Positions 1-15,300 of a stretch of 64,000 bases of DNA are shown here, piece after piece. Every line of letters begins with the position of its first letter. Positions within the stretch are counted from its first letter, which is position 1. The stretch is taken from positions 10,230,001-10,294,000 of the forward strand of contig OZ176054.1 in assembly GCA_964247055.1 (NCBI GenBank), written 5' to 3'. The DNA is from Paragordius varius. Taxonomy: Eukaryota; Nematomorpha. Below the pieces are notes generated by a model. It worked only from the letters and a program-made list of their open reading frames with translations, did not search any database and was not told where the DNA came from. Made by a program: the position numbers and the translations under genes.

Positions 1-88
1 CTATTCTCCCTTCCATTGTATTTAGCTTTATTTAAAACAAATCAATATTGAGAATTATCAACCATAAAATATAAATAAATATATTTAC

Positions 89-263
89 GCGGCTTCGGTG
101 GTTTAATGTGTTTATCCTTTCTTCTGTTTTTTGAGCCCTGTTTGTTATCTACATATTCATATTACGTCCGTCAATAAAAGTGATAATTTATATTTAGATA
201 TTTGTAAAAAAATACCCTCTTCCTTAAGAACGTTTTCATTAGGTTGATTTTCCGAAATTTTAA
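89..263 (-). CDS. Copy C basic-region exons at left edge
   Basis: Exon 216-263 (QPNENV, KEE) and exon 89-148 (DNKQGS, then Lys/Arg-rich, IKPPKP), donor GTAAAT. These match A exons 46559 and 46687. The next exon is beyond base 1. Confidence 0.87.
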
Positions 264-3200
264 CTAATAAATAAAAATAAAATTAAATTGTACTCAAAAA
301 TATTATAAGCGACTTCTATGACCGCCAAAATATTAACGATTAAACTTTTTTGAAGTTATTGCATAAAATGAGAATATATTATTCACAGAATTCTCCTGTT
401 GCGTTTGGCAAATGTTTCTATAACCATTTTAATAACTTAATAAAAACTGTAAAAACGTTCACAATGCTCACGGTGGGTTTAAAATAAACGCATATTCTAA
501 TAGAAAACATATCGAAATTCTCAAATTTTGGAGTTTGCGAGTTGAAGATTGAGATTTCCTTTTTTAATAATTCCTGTGTATCATATAAACTAGCTCACAT
601 TAAAAATTAATTTTGATGGAGTCAAATGCTTTATTCATAAAACAAAAATTATAAAATTAATTTAAAAATATCCTCATTTTTGATTGTGGGCTCCCAAACT
701 TTTACTTTTAAAATTTCCTAAAACACGTTACTTTTATTAATAATGTCCGAAATGTCTAGAAGAATTTTGTATTAATTTTTTACATCGTAGTATTATACCC
801 CAGAGGCATAAATTAGAATATCATATTTTAAGTAATGAGCCAAATTCAAAAACATGCTTTCTTTGGCCTTTTGCAACTAAAATATTTAAAAATAAAAAAA
901 TGTTCGCAAGCTTGTGACCGTTATTTCTTTTGGATTTTTAAGCTTCTTTGGTCTGGAAAATGAATGTATATTATGGTTAAAAATGTTAATATGTAACTTT
1001 GGAAAGCTATAATATTCTAACACTGAATTTTTGATGATAAATTTTAATATATGCTGTTTGCTTTAATCGTGTTTTTACGCTGTCCGAAAAATCCGGGACT
1101 ATAGAAGTCAATAAACTTTAAAAATTTTAGGCTTTTATTACGAAATATAAGAAAAGAGGGTATGACAATTATATTTTGATTATAAATTTCCAACAAATCG
1201 TTAACGACTTAGAGTTTCAGCATAGAAAACTCTCTTTTTTAAATGTACACGAATATAAAAATGTAATGAAGTGTTAAAACAAAATTTTTTGCCATCTGTT
1301 ATAAATTTCTTTTTTAAATAATTTGAAGAGCAATTAAGACGCTTATAATTAATGTTAGATCCTTTTTTAATTAAATACTTATACTTAAAGGCTAACAAAT
1401 CCCTTAATTAGTACTTAATTGTTAGAAATAGCCCATAATTATTAAAAGTTTCCAACATCGTTTCCATCATGTTACCATTAAATACGCTTCAAAAAAGCGC
1501 AATTTACAAAAAATTATAATGTCATGGATCCAGTATACAATTCAAAATTCTTATCCTCATACTCTGCCCGTGTGTCATCATTTTTAAAAACAACTATTTT
1601 TGCGGCGTCCAAAAAGGTGATATTTAAAAAGACCGTCTTTTTTTAAATAAATGTAAATACTTTTTTTTAATTACTTTATCATATGTATTATTTTTTGTTT
1701 TAAAGCCTCAACTCTTTTATGATACATGTAGTCTTTGCAATTTTACGATATGGAAATACCATTAAAGTGGATTGATAATGTCTAAAATAATAAGAGCTAT
1801 GAAATTACTACATTAAACTTAAATAAAAGTATATTTTCATTTGAATTGATTTACTTCGTTTTTCATCAGGCTCCTCATCAGAAGAATCAGGGTCGGGATG
1901 TGGTCGTCTATCTCGATTAGATGGTCCTAAATTTTTTAATGCAAAATCTACCAGCCTCCTCTTCAGGGTTCGTACTTTCTGCTTCTATTTCAGACACTTC
2001 TCTATCATTGACTACATCAGGCATAAGGTCTAAATCTATTTTAACATTGTTAATACTATTCGTATAAATAAAGTATACAAAACCGATTAAAGATGTTAGA
2101 TATATATAACAATGTAATTAATATATATAAATTTTAATAATATATTATATTAAACCATATATACATTATATAATATTAAAAATATTTTGGTGTTTATGAT
2201 AATAAATCATTTAAACCGAGAGTTGACAGTTCTATCAAAGGTTTTTTAGGAAATGCTAGTTTCTATAGACCAGCGGTGGCCAATACGCGGCTGCCCGTCG
2301 TATGCGGTTTTACTCTATGCCCATGAGAAATTTTTTATAGACAAAATCTTACGAATTTAAGTATTGATTTTTAAACAAATTTTCGAACAATTATCCGAAT
2401 GTCGGCAATGAACTATCAAAAATAGTAAAAAAATTGTGGTTGTTACAGTCTTTAATGTAAAAATGATGCATATATATTTCGCGAATTCAGGCCGGGAAGC
2501 CATTTGTATTGGACACCCCTGGTTTAGACATTTTATTTAATCAGGGCTTCAAAAATATAACCAACATCATCTTTTACCTCTGATATAGCACTTCAATAGC
2601 TTAATATATTAGTCAAAAGCACTCTTTTTTAACTATATTAAGTTTTATTGAAATAAATTGTAGGAATGGATTGTTATAGATTAACCATATACTGAAATTT
2701 TTCTTGTAAAGTTATGAGAGATATGATTAAATTACATTATTTTTGGTCAGTAATATAATTAAAATCAATCGGTCTAAATTTTATAATTATATTGAAAGCT
2801 TTTTAACATATGTGTACGATATTGAGAAAAAATATTTATATTAGTTATTTACCAATTTCTTCAACGGCTAAAAAGAGATATTAAAAAATATAGATAAAAT
2901 GGGAAACAATTATTACAATTAATTCTAATTTTAATTTTGAGCTAATGATGATAACAGTATCCCTAAAGCACAATGATGCTTTATAATTGGAACCGCGCAT
3001 TTATAATTTTGTTATTTATATATATAGACACGATTGAGTCAAATTATTAGATGTTGTTGTTAAAAATATATTCACACTCATTTATTTGCGTTATTTATAT
3101 GATTATAAATATCTTATGCAAAACAATCAGAAATTAAAATAATGGAATTTAGATTCCCTAACCACAAAGGTTTCTTAATTTGTGTGCTACTCAATAACGA

Positions 3201-3326
3201 TCTTATATTAAGTTTAATCGGTAATTGTATATTTTTAAAGCCAATTATGTAAATAGTAAATGCCATAAATAAAATGCAAAAAAAGTATTATGATGTAATT
3301 TTAGCTGCCTACTACTATTTTTATAT

Positions 3327-3368
<42 letters not shown>

Positions 3369-6300
3369 CCTGTCTTATATTCCTCGGGGGCTATGCCTAA
3401 AATATTTGTTTAAGGTAAGGATTAACTTGTATCGCTATTGAGCCAGGCTTCAAGCTCCTCTAATTATAATATATTTAAATACCGTTGGGGTTGACCGCAT
3501 TCAAAATTTCTAAATTAATATAAAATATTTTTATTAGCAAAAAAAATAATTAATTATTTATAATAATAATATGTATTCAATTAGATAAAAGAATTAAATT
3601 GTTTTTTTGTTAGTTTTTGCATATAATATATTTATAATACCCACAAACTAATTAATTTGTAAGAAGGGGTTCTAACTTTGAACGAATATAAAATTAAAAA
3701 ATAGAGCGCAATGATCGGCATGAGCTAATTAATCTATAAACACCGCTTATTTTATAATGTTTATTATTAGGCAGGGTGATCTGATTGTTAAACGGTAATA
3801 AAACTTATACTTTTTTTATTTTATTAGTTTTATTTTTCTTTAAAACAATTTTTTAAGGGATAATATTTCTAAATTACAATTTTTTTATTAGAATTTAACG
3901 TTTGTTTGTTTATTAACATTGTTAAAAAACATTGGATAAATTTCCTCTTCTATCATCTTTTATTCATAAATGTGAAGTGCAAATTATAAAAAATTATTTT
4001 TTAGTGACACGGATGATGTAGACACACGACAGTTTTAGGGTCTGGCACACCACCGACACACACATTGTTAGAGTCAAATGCTCTATTCATTATATCATCT
4101 CTCCTTTTTACGAAACCATACATTATAGTGTTTTTTAAGATTGAAATTTTAAGGAGACATGAAGGCTTTAAAGCTCGCCTTATCTGGTAACAGCGATAAT
4201 AGAAAAAAAACAAATTTCAGGATTAAATTGGTTCCCTACGCATTGAACCATTACTTAATACTATACTTATATTTTGGGCATTCTATATGAAGAAAATATA
4301 TATAAACAGAAATAGAAAGGACACATTGTCCCCATTAGGTTACCTTCGTTTTGGTTTACTTGATCTAAAATATAAAAAATTTTACAAAGATTATAATACA
4401 ATATTAAAATGTTGACTAAACTTATTTGCTTTTATTGAAGTTTTTAAATATGGTATTTTTAAATATGTTCCCGGCATAAAAAATCCTTTTGAAAATTAAA
4501 TTATCTGTAAAATGCGACCACTACTCCAAAGAACTCATGAAAGGCGTGGCTTGAAGCCAAAGTCAATTTTTAGCAGTCATTTTAATTTATAAAATATTAA
4601 AAATTATATGCCTTTTAAAGAACTATTCCTTATTTATCTGCGCTAAAAAACTTGGTTTTTTAAGTTATTTTTATAAAATTAATTAGCTTAATGTTACGCA
4701 TCATTATATAAAAAATATGTGTACACCTTTGGATTTTGTTTAATAGTTTTAATTATGACAGATATACTCAGAGATATAGCATATTGAAAATATACCCTAC
4801 AAAACTCTAAAGAAGACGTTTTTAATATAGTTAATATAATTATATAAGTGGCAAATCTTTTAAATGTCGGCCATATATAAAATCCATTTACTCCATTCCG
4901 CTGGTGGATTTCCTAAGGCATCAATTATTTCGGGAATGGGAGATATGGGATGCTGTGCAGCGGCATTCGTCAAGTCTGCCAATATTTCATCAATCATAGC
5001 CAGCATCGCAGCGGGATCATTAACACCTTGTATGACTGGGGAAATATATTAGTATAATCCAATAAAAACAAATGGCTGTTTTTAAAAATCAATAATTACC
5101 GATTTGCCGTCAAAATATAACATTATATTCATAACTTATTTTTTAGTGATTTTGTTTCTGATAACTTTGATGATTATTTTATACAGATTTATATTCTAAA
5201 AAATTAATGACACGACACAAAAAGATTTTTCATATTTTTTTGTCTAAAAATATATATATTTAACACGATTAAAGAAAGTTAACAATTTAGATTAATGAAT
5301 GATTTCCATATAAATTAAATTTTAATTGTTACACCAAAAAAATTATATAAACATAATAATTACTTAACGTAGGATTGTTGTCCACAATCGGTGGGTCAAA
5401 GAAGTTTTCTATTTTTAATCATACACGACATTAAATATTTATTATAAATACTTTGTTGTACGGTAATGGCAATTAAATAAAAGGAAGATATTTAGAATCC
5501 GTAAAAACAAATCAACGCACTAAGCCAAAACCCAAATTTTTTTCCTTTTATTAAATGGAAGGGGCAAAAGATTTATAAGGGGCATTCCTACACCCCTACG
5601 TCACAACCCGATTGATTTTTTTGCAGTATGAAATAAAAGATCTCATGAAAACGAAAACAAATTTAACACGTTGTATATATGAAAAATCCTAAAAAATGAT
5701 TCAAATCTTTTTAATAATTTTTTTGAAATTTGTAAATTAATATTTAGGTATTATGTAAATGCATGAAAAGTGGGATGTTTTCAAACAGCCTCGATATTGA
5801 TCTAAATGCAAATGTGATTTTTAATACTAAACTTAGTTATAAGGGGTTCTAGAAGCCGTGAAATAAAAAAGTATAATTTTTTAGATGTCTTTTGACACTA
5901 ACTTTTATCTTAAAATAAAAACACCTGCCTGTAGGGTAATCAAGATGGATTAGGTTTTTTATTAATATATTAATTGTAGTCATAAATATTATAGTTTTAA
6001 CTAAAAACATCAATGAAATGTAGGAAGACGATCGATTTGACGAGACCCCATTTTGTTTATCTAATATTAAACACAAAAGCTCAAGAATCCGTCAAAAAGT
6101 TATGTTTTTATCATTCGGTTGTGCCAATTAGGTGATTTAAGGTAAGTTTTTCTTATCTATCAGAAAAAAAAGCTGCTTATCGTTTTCTGGTGGACACATA
6201 TGGGGAAATATGATTATGAATTAAAAAGTGGTGATTTTATTGTGAAAGAGAGTGAACGCTCTAGTTGGCCAACAAAATTATTGAATAATGACTCAACTCA

Positions 6301-9300
6301 AACTTAACAGCGATTACCAGAATTACATGTATCACAAAAGCCATCAGTAGATGTTTACGAGCAATGAAGACAATTAAGGCAGTAAATGGATTTTATTCAA
6401 TGAATATAAAATCGAAAATCGCAAAGTCTATCGTTAGATCCTGCTTCAGCGTCTCGACAAGAAATCATTTTTTGCTTCAAATTATGACATGATGAAAAGT
6501 GGTTTTTTGTTCTTAGCGGAAGAAATAGTGGATTACCTTAGGAAAGTGGTCTATCAGAAGCAGCGCCTAACATTGTGTTCACAGAAAAATAATCTGATGA
6601 AATATTTATCTTCTGATAGGAAAACGTAACAGGATTGTTATGCTTTTGATTTTGGCCCTTGCGAGTGATTTAAGAAAGTTATTTACAATTTTATGCTAAG
6701 TGTTTCGTATCGGAAAATGACAAATTTGGCCACATTTCTCATATAAAATTGTTTTGGTGAAAGCTAATTGCTTCATTCCAAAAAATATCACAAAAATATA
6801 CCATATACTACATATAAAAACAAAAAATATTTTTTAAAAAAAATTTTTAAATGTGGGTTAAAGGTATTTTTTAAAAAGCGAAAATGTCGAGATTGCGTCG
6901 TGAATTCTAAATATAACTAAATTTGGATATCAACTAAAAATATTTATAAAAAAAGTTTTTCAAAAATGTATTTAGTTTATATCAAATTATCGCGCAATCG
7001 ACATTTTTGCATTAATTTTGAAAACTAGCCCTTAGACGAGTGAAATTTGAGACTTTCAAAGTCTACATCTAGAAATTATTTTTTAAAAGTATTACTTTGC
7101 TTTTTAATATGTAGTTTTTATATTTTAGTGATATTTCTTGTATTGAACCATTTAGCTTTGACCTAAACATTTTAATTTAAAAGGTGTGCGATTTTTCCAT
7201 TATATGGATGACTTAACTCAAAATGTAATAACTTTCTTAAATCAATCGTAGGGCTAAAACCAAAAGCATTATGCTGATCTTGATACATTTTCCCATCTAA
7301 ATATATATTTTATCAGGTTTTTTTATACCCCCCCAGGCTTCAACAAGGAGACCAAAATATGTCTCTGTTTAAACCAGAGTGGTATTGTGTATTATAAACT
7401 TGAAGCCCGGTTAAACCGTAAGTACACAACGCTCTCATCAGCAAATGATTATTTACACCATGCACTTTAATCAAAAACGTCCGAAATGGGCCAGAAGACT
7501 TGATAAAGTGATTTCGCTGTATAAATATGCACCGTTTAACACAGCAACAACAAAAAGTCCCTTAAATCTTATGTATTAAATATTTCCACATCTGCAATAC
7601 TATGGCCTTACGCTATCAATTACTTTTCAGGAATGCAGCACATACGAGCAGGGCAACACTTTAATAATTTTGAAGCCGTTGAAAAACGGCTTCAATGGTT
7701 TACGGGAAAAGACAATCAGGCTTTTGCATGTCTTTCGTATATATTACCTGAGTTATGGGCGAAACTTTATGAATATTTATAAACCCTTACTAAATCTCAA
7801 TAACAATTCTTTTTAATATTTTAATAATTACATGATTTTATATCAAATCTAATTATAAGACTGCAAAAACACGGAATTCTTTTTAGATAAATACTTATAT
7901 ACAATGTGACCCCAATATTGTTTTTATGTTATGATGCCTTTCTATATAATAATATCTAGTTATCAAATTATGGCATTTCGCCCTCTTTCGAAATCCCAAA
8001 ACTCATTTTGTATATGGGCTTAGAAAGAGTACTTTTTAATCAGATTCCAAATAAGTTAAAAAAGATCCTGAAAAATTATATATTACAATATTATCTCTAA
8101 ATCTTATTGCTAAAAATATGTTAAAATTATCATTATTATTAATTTTGAATTTTACACAAATTTTTATTTATTTATATTATCATAACCATTGCAAATGGCA
8201 TGTAATGTCCGTTAAAATCTTATCACAAAAATTATTAAAATTATGCAAAATTATGTTTGATTTTTTGAAATCGCATCAAAAAGTTATACTTTTGCGTGAT
8301 TAAAAATAATAATTAAAAATTTCATCTAATCAAAAAACAGCTATGTACGAGAAAATCAATAAATATATCTTTTATTTTTTTATATGGACCGTGACTCTTT
8401 TTGGATATTTCAAAAGATTGTTTTCCAATTTTTGACAAAAAATACTATAAACCAAAACATGACATTATATATAATATTAATAATTAGATTACTGTTTATA
8501 TTACGTTAACATGCAACTTACCCAAAGCTAAATGATAAAAGTTTAAAATTTATAAACGATTGATACCATATCGTGAGGGTCCCCTGAAACCTGTTAAAAG
8601 GTGTATAATTATTATTACTTAAAATTAATATATAAACAGAGTACACAAAAAATATCCTGTGGATGATAGATAAATGTATCAAAATTCTCCTGTTGCTTCT
8701 GAATTTGGATCTCACAAGCGATATAAAAAAGTTATTGCCACTTTTGTGGTGACTGCTTGATATCAGATGGAAAATTTTGTGCACATTGTACTAAAAAAAA
8801 AATTCATTGGTGAAAGCAAACGCTTTATTCCAAAAATCGCCAAAATATATCAATGCTAAATTAAAAGGAAACTATAATTTAAAATCAAAGTTCAAATCTG
8901 GGCTCCGACAGTTTCAAATTTTTGGATCCTCCTAAAATGGGAATGTTTTCTTAAATTAAATGCAAAAATGCTGATACAAGATATAAATTCTTGAATTTTT
9001 AAATTTTCAAAAAGTTTTCTCATAAAAATAAAATTTTCTAAAGAGTTTAATTTAAAAGAAAGTTTTGGTGAAGTATGGTAATTTAAAGTATGATGAAAAC
9101 GGTATAATGGGACTTTAAAATCTCAATGATGCCGGAATCTATCACTTCAGAATCTTTATTAAAAGATTCCTTTGTTTACAAAAATAATTTATGTATAAGT
9201 TATGAACTAATGAGTTTAAAAGTTCAATCAAATACATTTTAAATCAAAAATCTGAGGTGACAGATATGTTCAGTATCATCGAATTTAAGAAAAAATCTTT

Positions 9301-12300
9301 TTCACGGGAAGTAATATTTAATCATATACCATTAACACTACAAATCACCCTTGAACAATATAAATCCCCTTAAACAATTCAAATTCACCCTAGAACAATT
9401 CCTTCTTCCTAAATTAATTATGTGTTTATTAAGAGTAAAAATACCTGTATTTTTTTATCTTTAAAAAAGAAATTTTGTTTAAAATTAAAATTCTGCTGAA
9501 AAATGAATAAACTAAGCCAATTAGATATATTTCTTATTAATAATAAGTTATGTTAGCTCGAAAACACAATTTATTTTTAGGGTGAATTTGAATTGTTTGA
9601 GGGTGAATATGAATTGTTTGAGGGTGAAATTGAATTGTTCAAGGGTGAATTAGAATTGTAAATGGTATATATTGATATCAAAAAGCTTCAAGATAATATA
9701 TATCAAAAATAAATGCAAAAGATATCTAGAAAAAAAGTTATTTTAATTTTTTTATAGCCAAAATCTAAAAATCGCATTCTTGTCGCACATTAGGTCGAAT
9801 AAAATTAAATACAGCGGAGAGCGTAAGCGAAATCATATTTGATAATATATACCATAAGGTATTGCTAAGCGCAAGAAAAAAAATTTGCAATTTGCACCAA
9901 AGCAAGACTATAATTATTACAAAACACATATTAATATATAAATACCTTCCTATAATAATGGAAAAAAAAAACTATCGACTCATTTTTTTGATTTGAGAAG
10001 TTTTTATGCCTCGTGATCAAACATTTTATAGCCATCTATTTCCCGGCTTTAAGGCATTAATCTCTCAAGTTTAATAAAATGAACCGATAGACATTTTTTT
10101 CTCGGTCAAATTTTTTTTATAAGCCTTAAATTTTTTGAACGCGATATTTGGGTAAACTCTAAATAGATGTGAATGTATGATAATTAAAATAGAATTTATA
10201 ATATTTTACCGCACAATAACAAGTTTATTGGATTCAAATTTGACGCCAAAATGCAAATAGCATTAATTCCTGTAAGTTCAAACCCAATCGATAATATATT
10301 TAGCGTTTATAAATATTCTTATGGTATATAATCAAATAAAATTTTTGATTCGTTTTTCTCCGTTGTAATTATTTTTATCGACTGACTAATATGGGACGAA
10401 AATGCAATTTTTTATCCTAATAGCAGAAAAAAATATCTTTGTTAACCGCATTTTTAATCTTCATTATCCTGATACTATTAGCTATCAATGATATATTATT
10501 TATAATTAGCGCATTTCTGATACCCATTTTTCGCGTACAGTGTTTCTTTTTGCTTAGAAATCCCTAAAACTTGTTTTACCAAAATTTTGCCATCATATAT
10601 ATTTATAAGCAAAATATCCATTTTTCGGAAAAAAACTTTTTTTGATATAAAAGTTTTTAAATTATCCCGCAGTATCGGTATCTCTGCGTTTATTTTATTT
10701 CCCAATTTCAAAGGGGCGGAAAATTTGAAACTTATGAAGTACACATCTAAAAAAAAATTTTATTGTTTATGATATATTTAAATAGAGTAATTGAAATTAT
10801 ACGATCAAAACGTGAATGTAGAAAGACAAATATTTTTATCTAAAAATCATAATATGTCAATCAAGATTTATATCAATATACATTGTTTTAAATGGCAGAG
10901 TGTGAAATAGAGATATATAATATTACACAATCAATTCTATAATGTACAAAGTAGCTTATATGGGAAACATTAAGGTTTTAACAACTATGGTTGTCTTTTA
11001 GATAAAAATATTTGTCTATATTTTCACGTTTTGTCCGTATAATTTCAATTTTTACTGTAATATTTTTTTGGAGTAAAGCATTTAGCTTTCATCGAAAAAA
11101 AATTATTTAGCAAAATTTGTACAAATTTTGTTGTTTTCTTATGCAGAGCAGTTACCACAAAAGTGGTAATAACTTTCATATGTATTAAGGGCAATACTAA
11201 AAGTACCTTAGATTTAAGATACATTCTATCAGAATATAGATCTTAATTTTAAAACCCTTGATTTTTTCACAGTGTATATGCATGTCTATATTAATTTAAC
11301 GGTCACTTTTTCATTAAGATGTTTTGTAACAGATATTAATGATAATTATAGTATTTCATATTCAAAAGGTATAAGGTGCCCAACAATCCTTCAATGATGT
11401 TTTGTGCGGCCAATGTCAAAAAAATAAAAATTATTATTCCAATTTATGAAAATTTAAATAATAATCTATTTTCTGATACGAATTCAAAATAAAAATGAGA
11501 CCAAAATTATGGATGTAGCCGGCGACTTTATCCTTGCTAATTAGAGATATTTTTCATAATACGATAATAAGATTATTATCAATGGTAGATATCCAAGGTT
11601 TAACAATCAATTATATCAAAATGTAACGCTTTTTAGCATATTTAATACGACAAATTTATGTAACAAAATATATATAAAAAATCATTTGAACCCTGAAAAA
11701 AAATATTTTTACCTGTTATATCAGCTAAAATCATGAAATGAAATATGTTACATTATAATATATTATTTGCATTACACTATTATTTTAATTTAAATTAAAT
11801 ACCTCTTTTGGTGCGACGATTCCTTTTTGGCTTAAATTTCAATCGATAAAAGGAATTTGGTTTGTTCCTTGTTTTAGTTCCCACCATATATACCGTATTG
11901 TTGGGATATAAAGAGGAAATTACGATTCCTGCATGGATTTTGTTAATTTTTTGATATTCTATTTATAAATTTTTACATAAAAATTAATAAATCAAAAAGG
12001 AAAATTTAACATTTGTTAAGTGGTATAAAAATCAGGGCTTCTAATCTTCAGCTGGGCCCGCGGTTTCATTGAATTGGAATCAATCACGTTCTTGTTACAC
12101 TTCTTCAGAACCGCACCAGTTCCCGGTTCAAAATTTCAGAAACTGTCCCGGTTCCATTTTTACAATTCGGTTCCACCTCCAAAATAGGTGGTTTCCATAT
12201 CATTATATTAAATGGAAAAAAATGAGCCACACTATATATACCATTTACAGTTCTATTCTAATTCACCCTTGAACATTTCAAATTCACCCTAAAATAAAAT

Positions 12301-15300
12301 ACGTGTTTTTTAAAATTAGATATTACCTATATTTTTATATTTTTAAAAAATGGAATTTTGTTTGTAATTGAAATAATAATAAAAAATAATAAACTAAGCC
12401 AAAAAATATAATTCGTATTAAAATTAAGTTATATTTGTCCGAAAACAGTTAATTTATTTTTAGGGTGAATATGAATTGTTCAAGGGTCAATTTAATTTTC
12501 TAGGGGGAATTTGAATTGTTCAAGGGTGAATTCGAATTGTAAATGTATCAGTGGTACTCAATTTTATATTAAAATTTTATCATGTGAGCTTACAATTGCA
12601 CATATAACGGCTACAATATAAAACTTTTACGCGCTGAAATAAATTTTTACAAATGTGAGAAGTAGTCTGTAAGAATTGTTGGTAAAGTGAAATAAAGAGT
12701 TCTTCCATATATGCGAGAATCAATACAAATATATTTATTACCTACCTTTGTACTTTTTACTATCTAATATTTATTTCAAATCAATTATGTTTTGAATTGA
12801 TTTTTGGTTTTATTATATAATATAAATGTTGTAGTAATATCATTTAATGAAAAGTCAAAAACCTAAATAACGCCGTTAAATATTTTTTAAAACCAACCAT
12901 CAGGTTTTGGTTTCACTTGCTCAGGAAGCAGTTCCTGTTTCAAAATTTCAGGAAACACCGCCCCAGTTCCATTTTTAATTTCTTACAAACCAGACCTTTT
13001 CAAACCGGTTCGAAACCGTGGTAAAAATAAAAATTAAAATAGTTTATAAAATATATTTTTTTTAGTTTATTTAAGCATCAAATAAATAGACAAATTTATC
13101 GATTGGACCCCGAGGCCATTTGTATTAGCCACCTCTGATTTAAAGACGTTACATAAACAAAAGTTAATGATTAATCATATACTTGGATCATATATTGTTG
13201 ACACGTAATTTGTCCCAGTATTTCTCCGTTTTACTTGGTAAGATATTAAAGGAGCCGTCAAATTTTCTGTACATTTGTAAAATATTTAAATTTAAGGAGA
13301 TAGGTTTATATTAAAATCAATATTTCTACCTTTTATTAAAAAGGCCTTGCATATAGATCGTACGTTTCTAGCATTTTGTTCGATATCTATGATTTTATTA
13401 ACATAAGAATGATAGTAAGTCAATTAAAAAGGAGAAAAAGTTAATTATTAAAATTGGACCTAAAAGATTATTTAACCGGCTTACTTTAATCCTAATATAA
13501 ATCATTTTGTGCATGGTTACACTTGGACAAGTTGAATAAAGGGAATAAAAAAAATTAAATAATCAAATTTTTTGAAATGTTATAGAATACCATTGATTAA
13601 TAATAGAAAAAACGAGTATGATAGGTTTATATTTAAAGATAAAATTGTTATAATGTTTTACTTTCTAGATTAGGGTAAGTTTTATCAATCGTAGATGTGA
13701 AGTTCTTTCCATTTTTGTACAAATATGCTGTAATTCCGTATCTAATAGCTATATATATATAGGTATGAAAAATGTAGATGAATTAGAAAAAAATAGGTTT
13801 TTTGTTATTAATCTGTTTGACTGGTCGCCTACATACTTTTAATAGATACAGCCATACTTTGTCAAACTTTTTATTTTCTATTTAATTTTTATGATTAATC
13901 GTAAAATATCCAAATAAATTGCGGTACCAATTTCCATCTCTTCCTAATATTCAATTCAAAACGATAAATAGTATCTTAAAACAAGGTAAATATCTAGTTG
14001 TCGTTTTTAAAAAATATTTGTTTAGTTTATGTGTCTGATAACAATTACTGTAATTTATTATTTTCATTCATGTTGTGATATGAAGACTATACTACTGAAC
14101 AGATTAAGATGGAATAAAGTAGCCATATGATATTATTCATAAAACTTAACAAAGGAACATACTATAATAACAGATGGTGATGAATGGAATAAAAGAGATA
14201 TTATATGGAAAATAGGTTATTAATATCAAACTAAACACTATTACTAAAGCACTGTGCAGAAAAAATGGGGTATAAAAAATAAAGGTTAATGAATCATATA
14301 TCATTCGATAGCTAAAAGCTTTAGGATAATGAATATCGAAATGATATACGCGGTTAAAATAGCAAAAAAAAGTTTTTCAATTTTTCTACTATTAGCCAAA
14401 ATAATCGCATTTTCGCTATTAGGTCTAATAAAATTAAATATACCATTACTTCAATAGTGTCCTTGAACACTCCAAGTTTCCTTGGACATGTCAAGTTAGT
14501 CCATGAACACTTCAATTTGGTCCTTTGACATTTTTGTTTTGTTTTTATTTTTATCAATCAATTCGTAAATCATTCATCTATTTTATTGTTTTTAACCTAT
14601 TTTCTATTATTTTCATAAATTTTAAATTAATATCAACTTTTAATCATGGAGAAACCGTATATAATTATTAATTTTCATCAAATTTTGAATATTTATAAGA
14701 TTTTAACATGTAATTAAAAAGTATATAAGTTTTCTGGGTTAATATTTATTTTTTATTGAAACATTTAAAAGTTAATAATTTTGTAAAATTGGAAAACAAT
14801 TAGTTTGAAACAAAAAATGGTTTTTGTATAGAAATTTTAATTTTAAATTGAATAATAATAAATAAAGAAAATTACGTGAAAAAATAATAAAATAAAAAAA
14901 TACATGCAAAAATCATGATTAAATCAATAGTTAAAAATTTTAAGGATGAACCTGAAGTGTTCAAGGACCAACTTGAAGTGTTCAAGGACACTCTTGAAGT
15001 GGAAATGGTATATATATGAGAACGAGTCAACTAAATTTTATTTGTCATAGCATAAGCATAATTCTCGCAAAATGATATCAACAAAAAGATTTTACATTTT
15101 TTCGGAGGGTCCACAAACATTTTTTAGAACATCAGCTAAAAAGCGCACTTTGTCGTCAAATTTAAATCGTAAAATCTTACTAATATACGGTAAAATATTT
15201 TAATATTTATTAAAAGAATCATATATTAATGTGGAAATCGTCGTAAAATGACGTGAAAATAAAATATAATTGATTAATTCTTAAATTTTCGCCATAGGCA

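Noticed and set aside
4864-5052. 62-codon plus-strand open frame
   Set aside because: It is the antisense shadow of the copy C exon at 4892-5035, which has a paralogue match and splice sites.
7960-8005. Minus-strand sequence DEFWDFERG, possible copy C match to copy A's 48-nt exon at 40332
   Set aside because: No AG acceptor directly before it and no donor after it; similarity is short.
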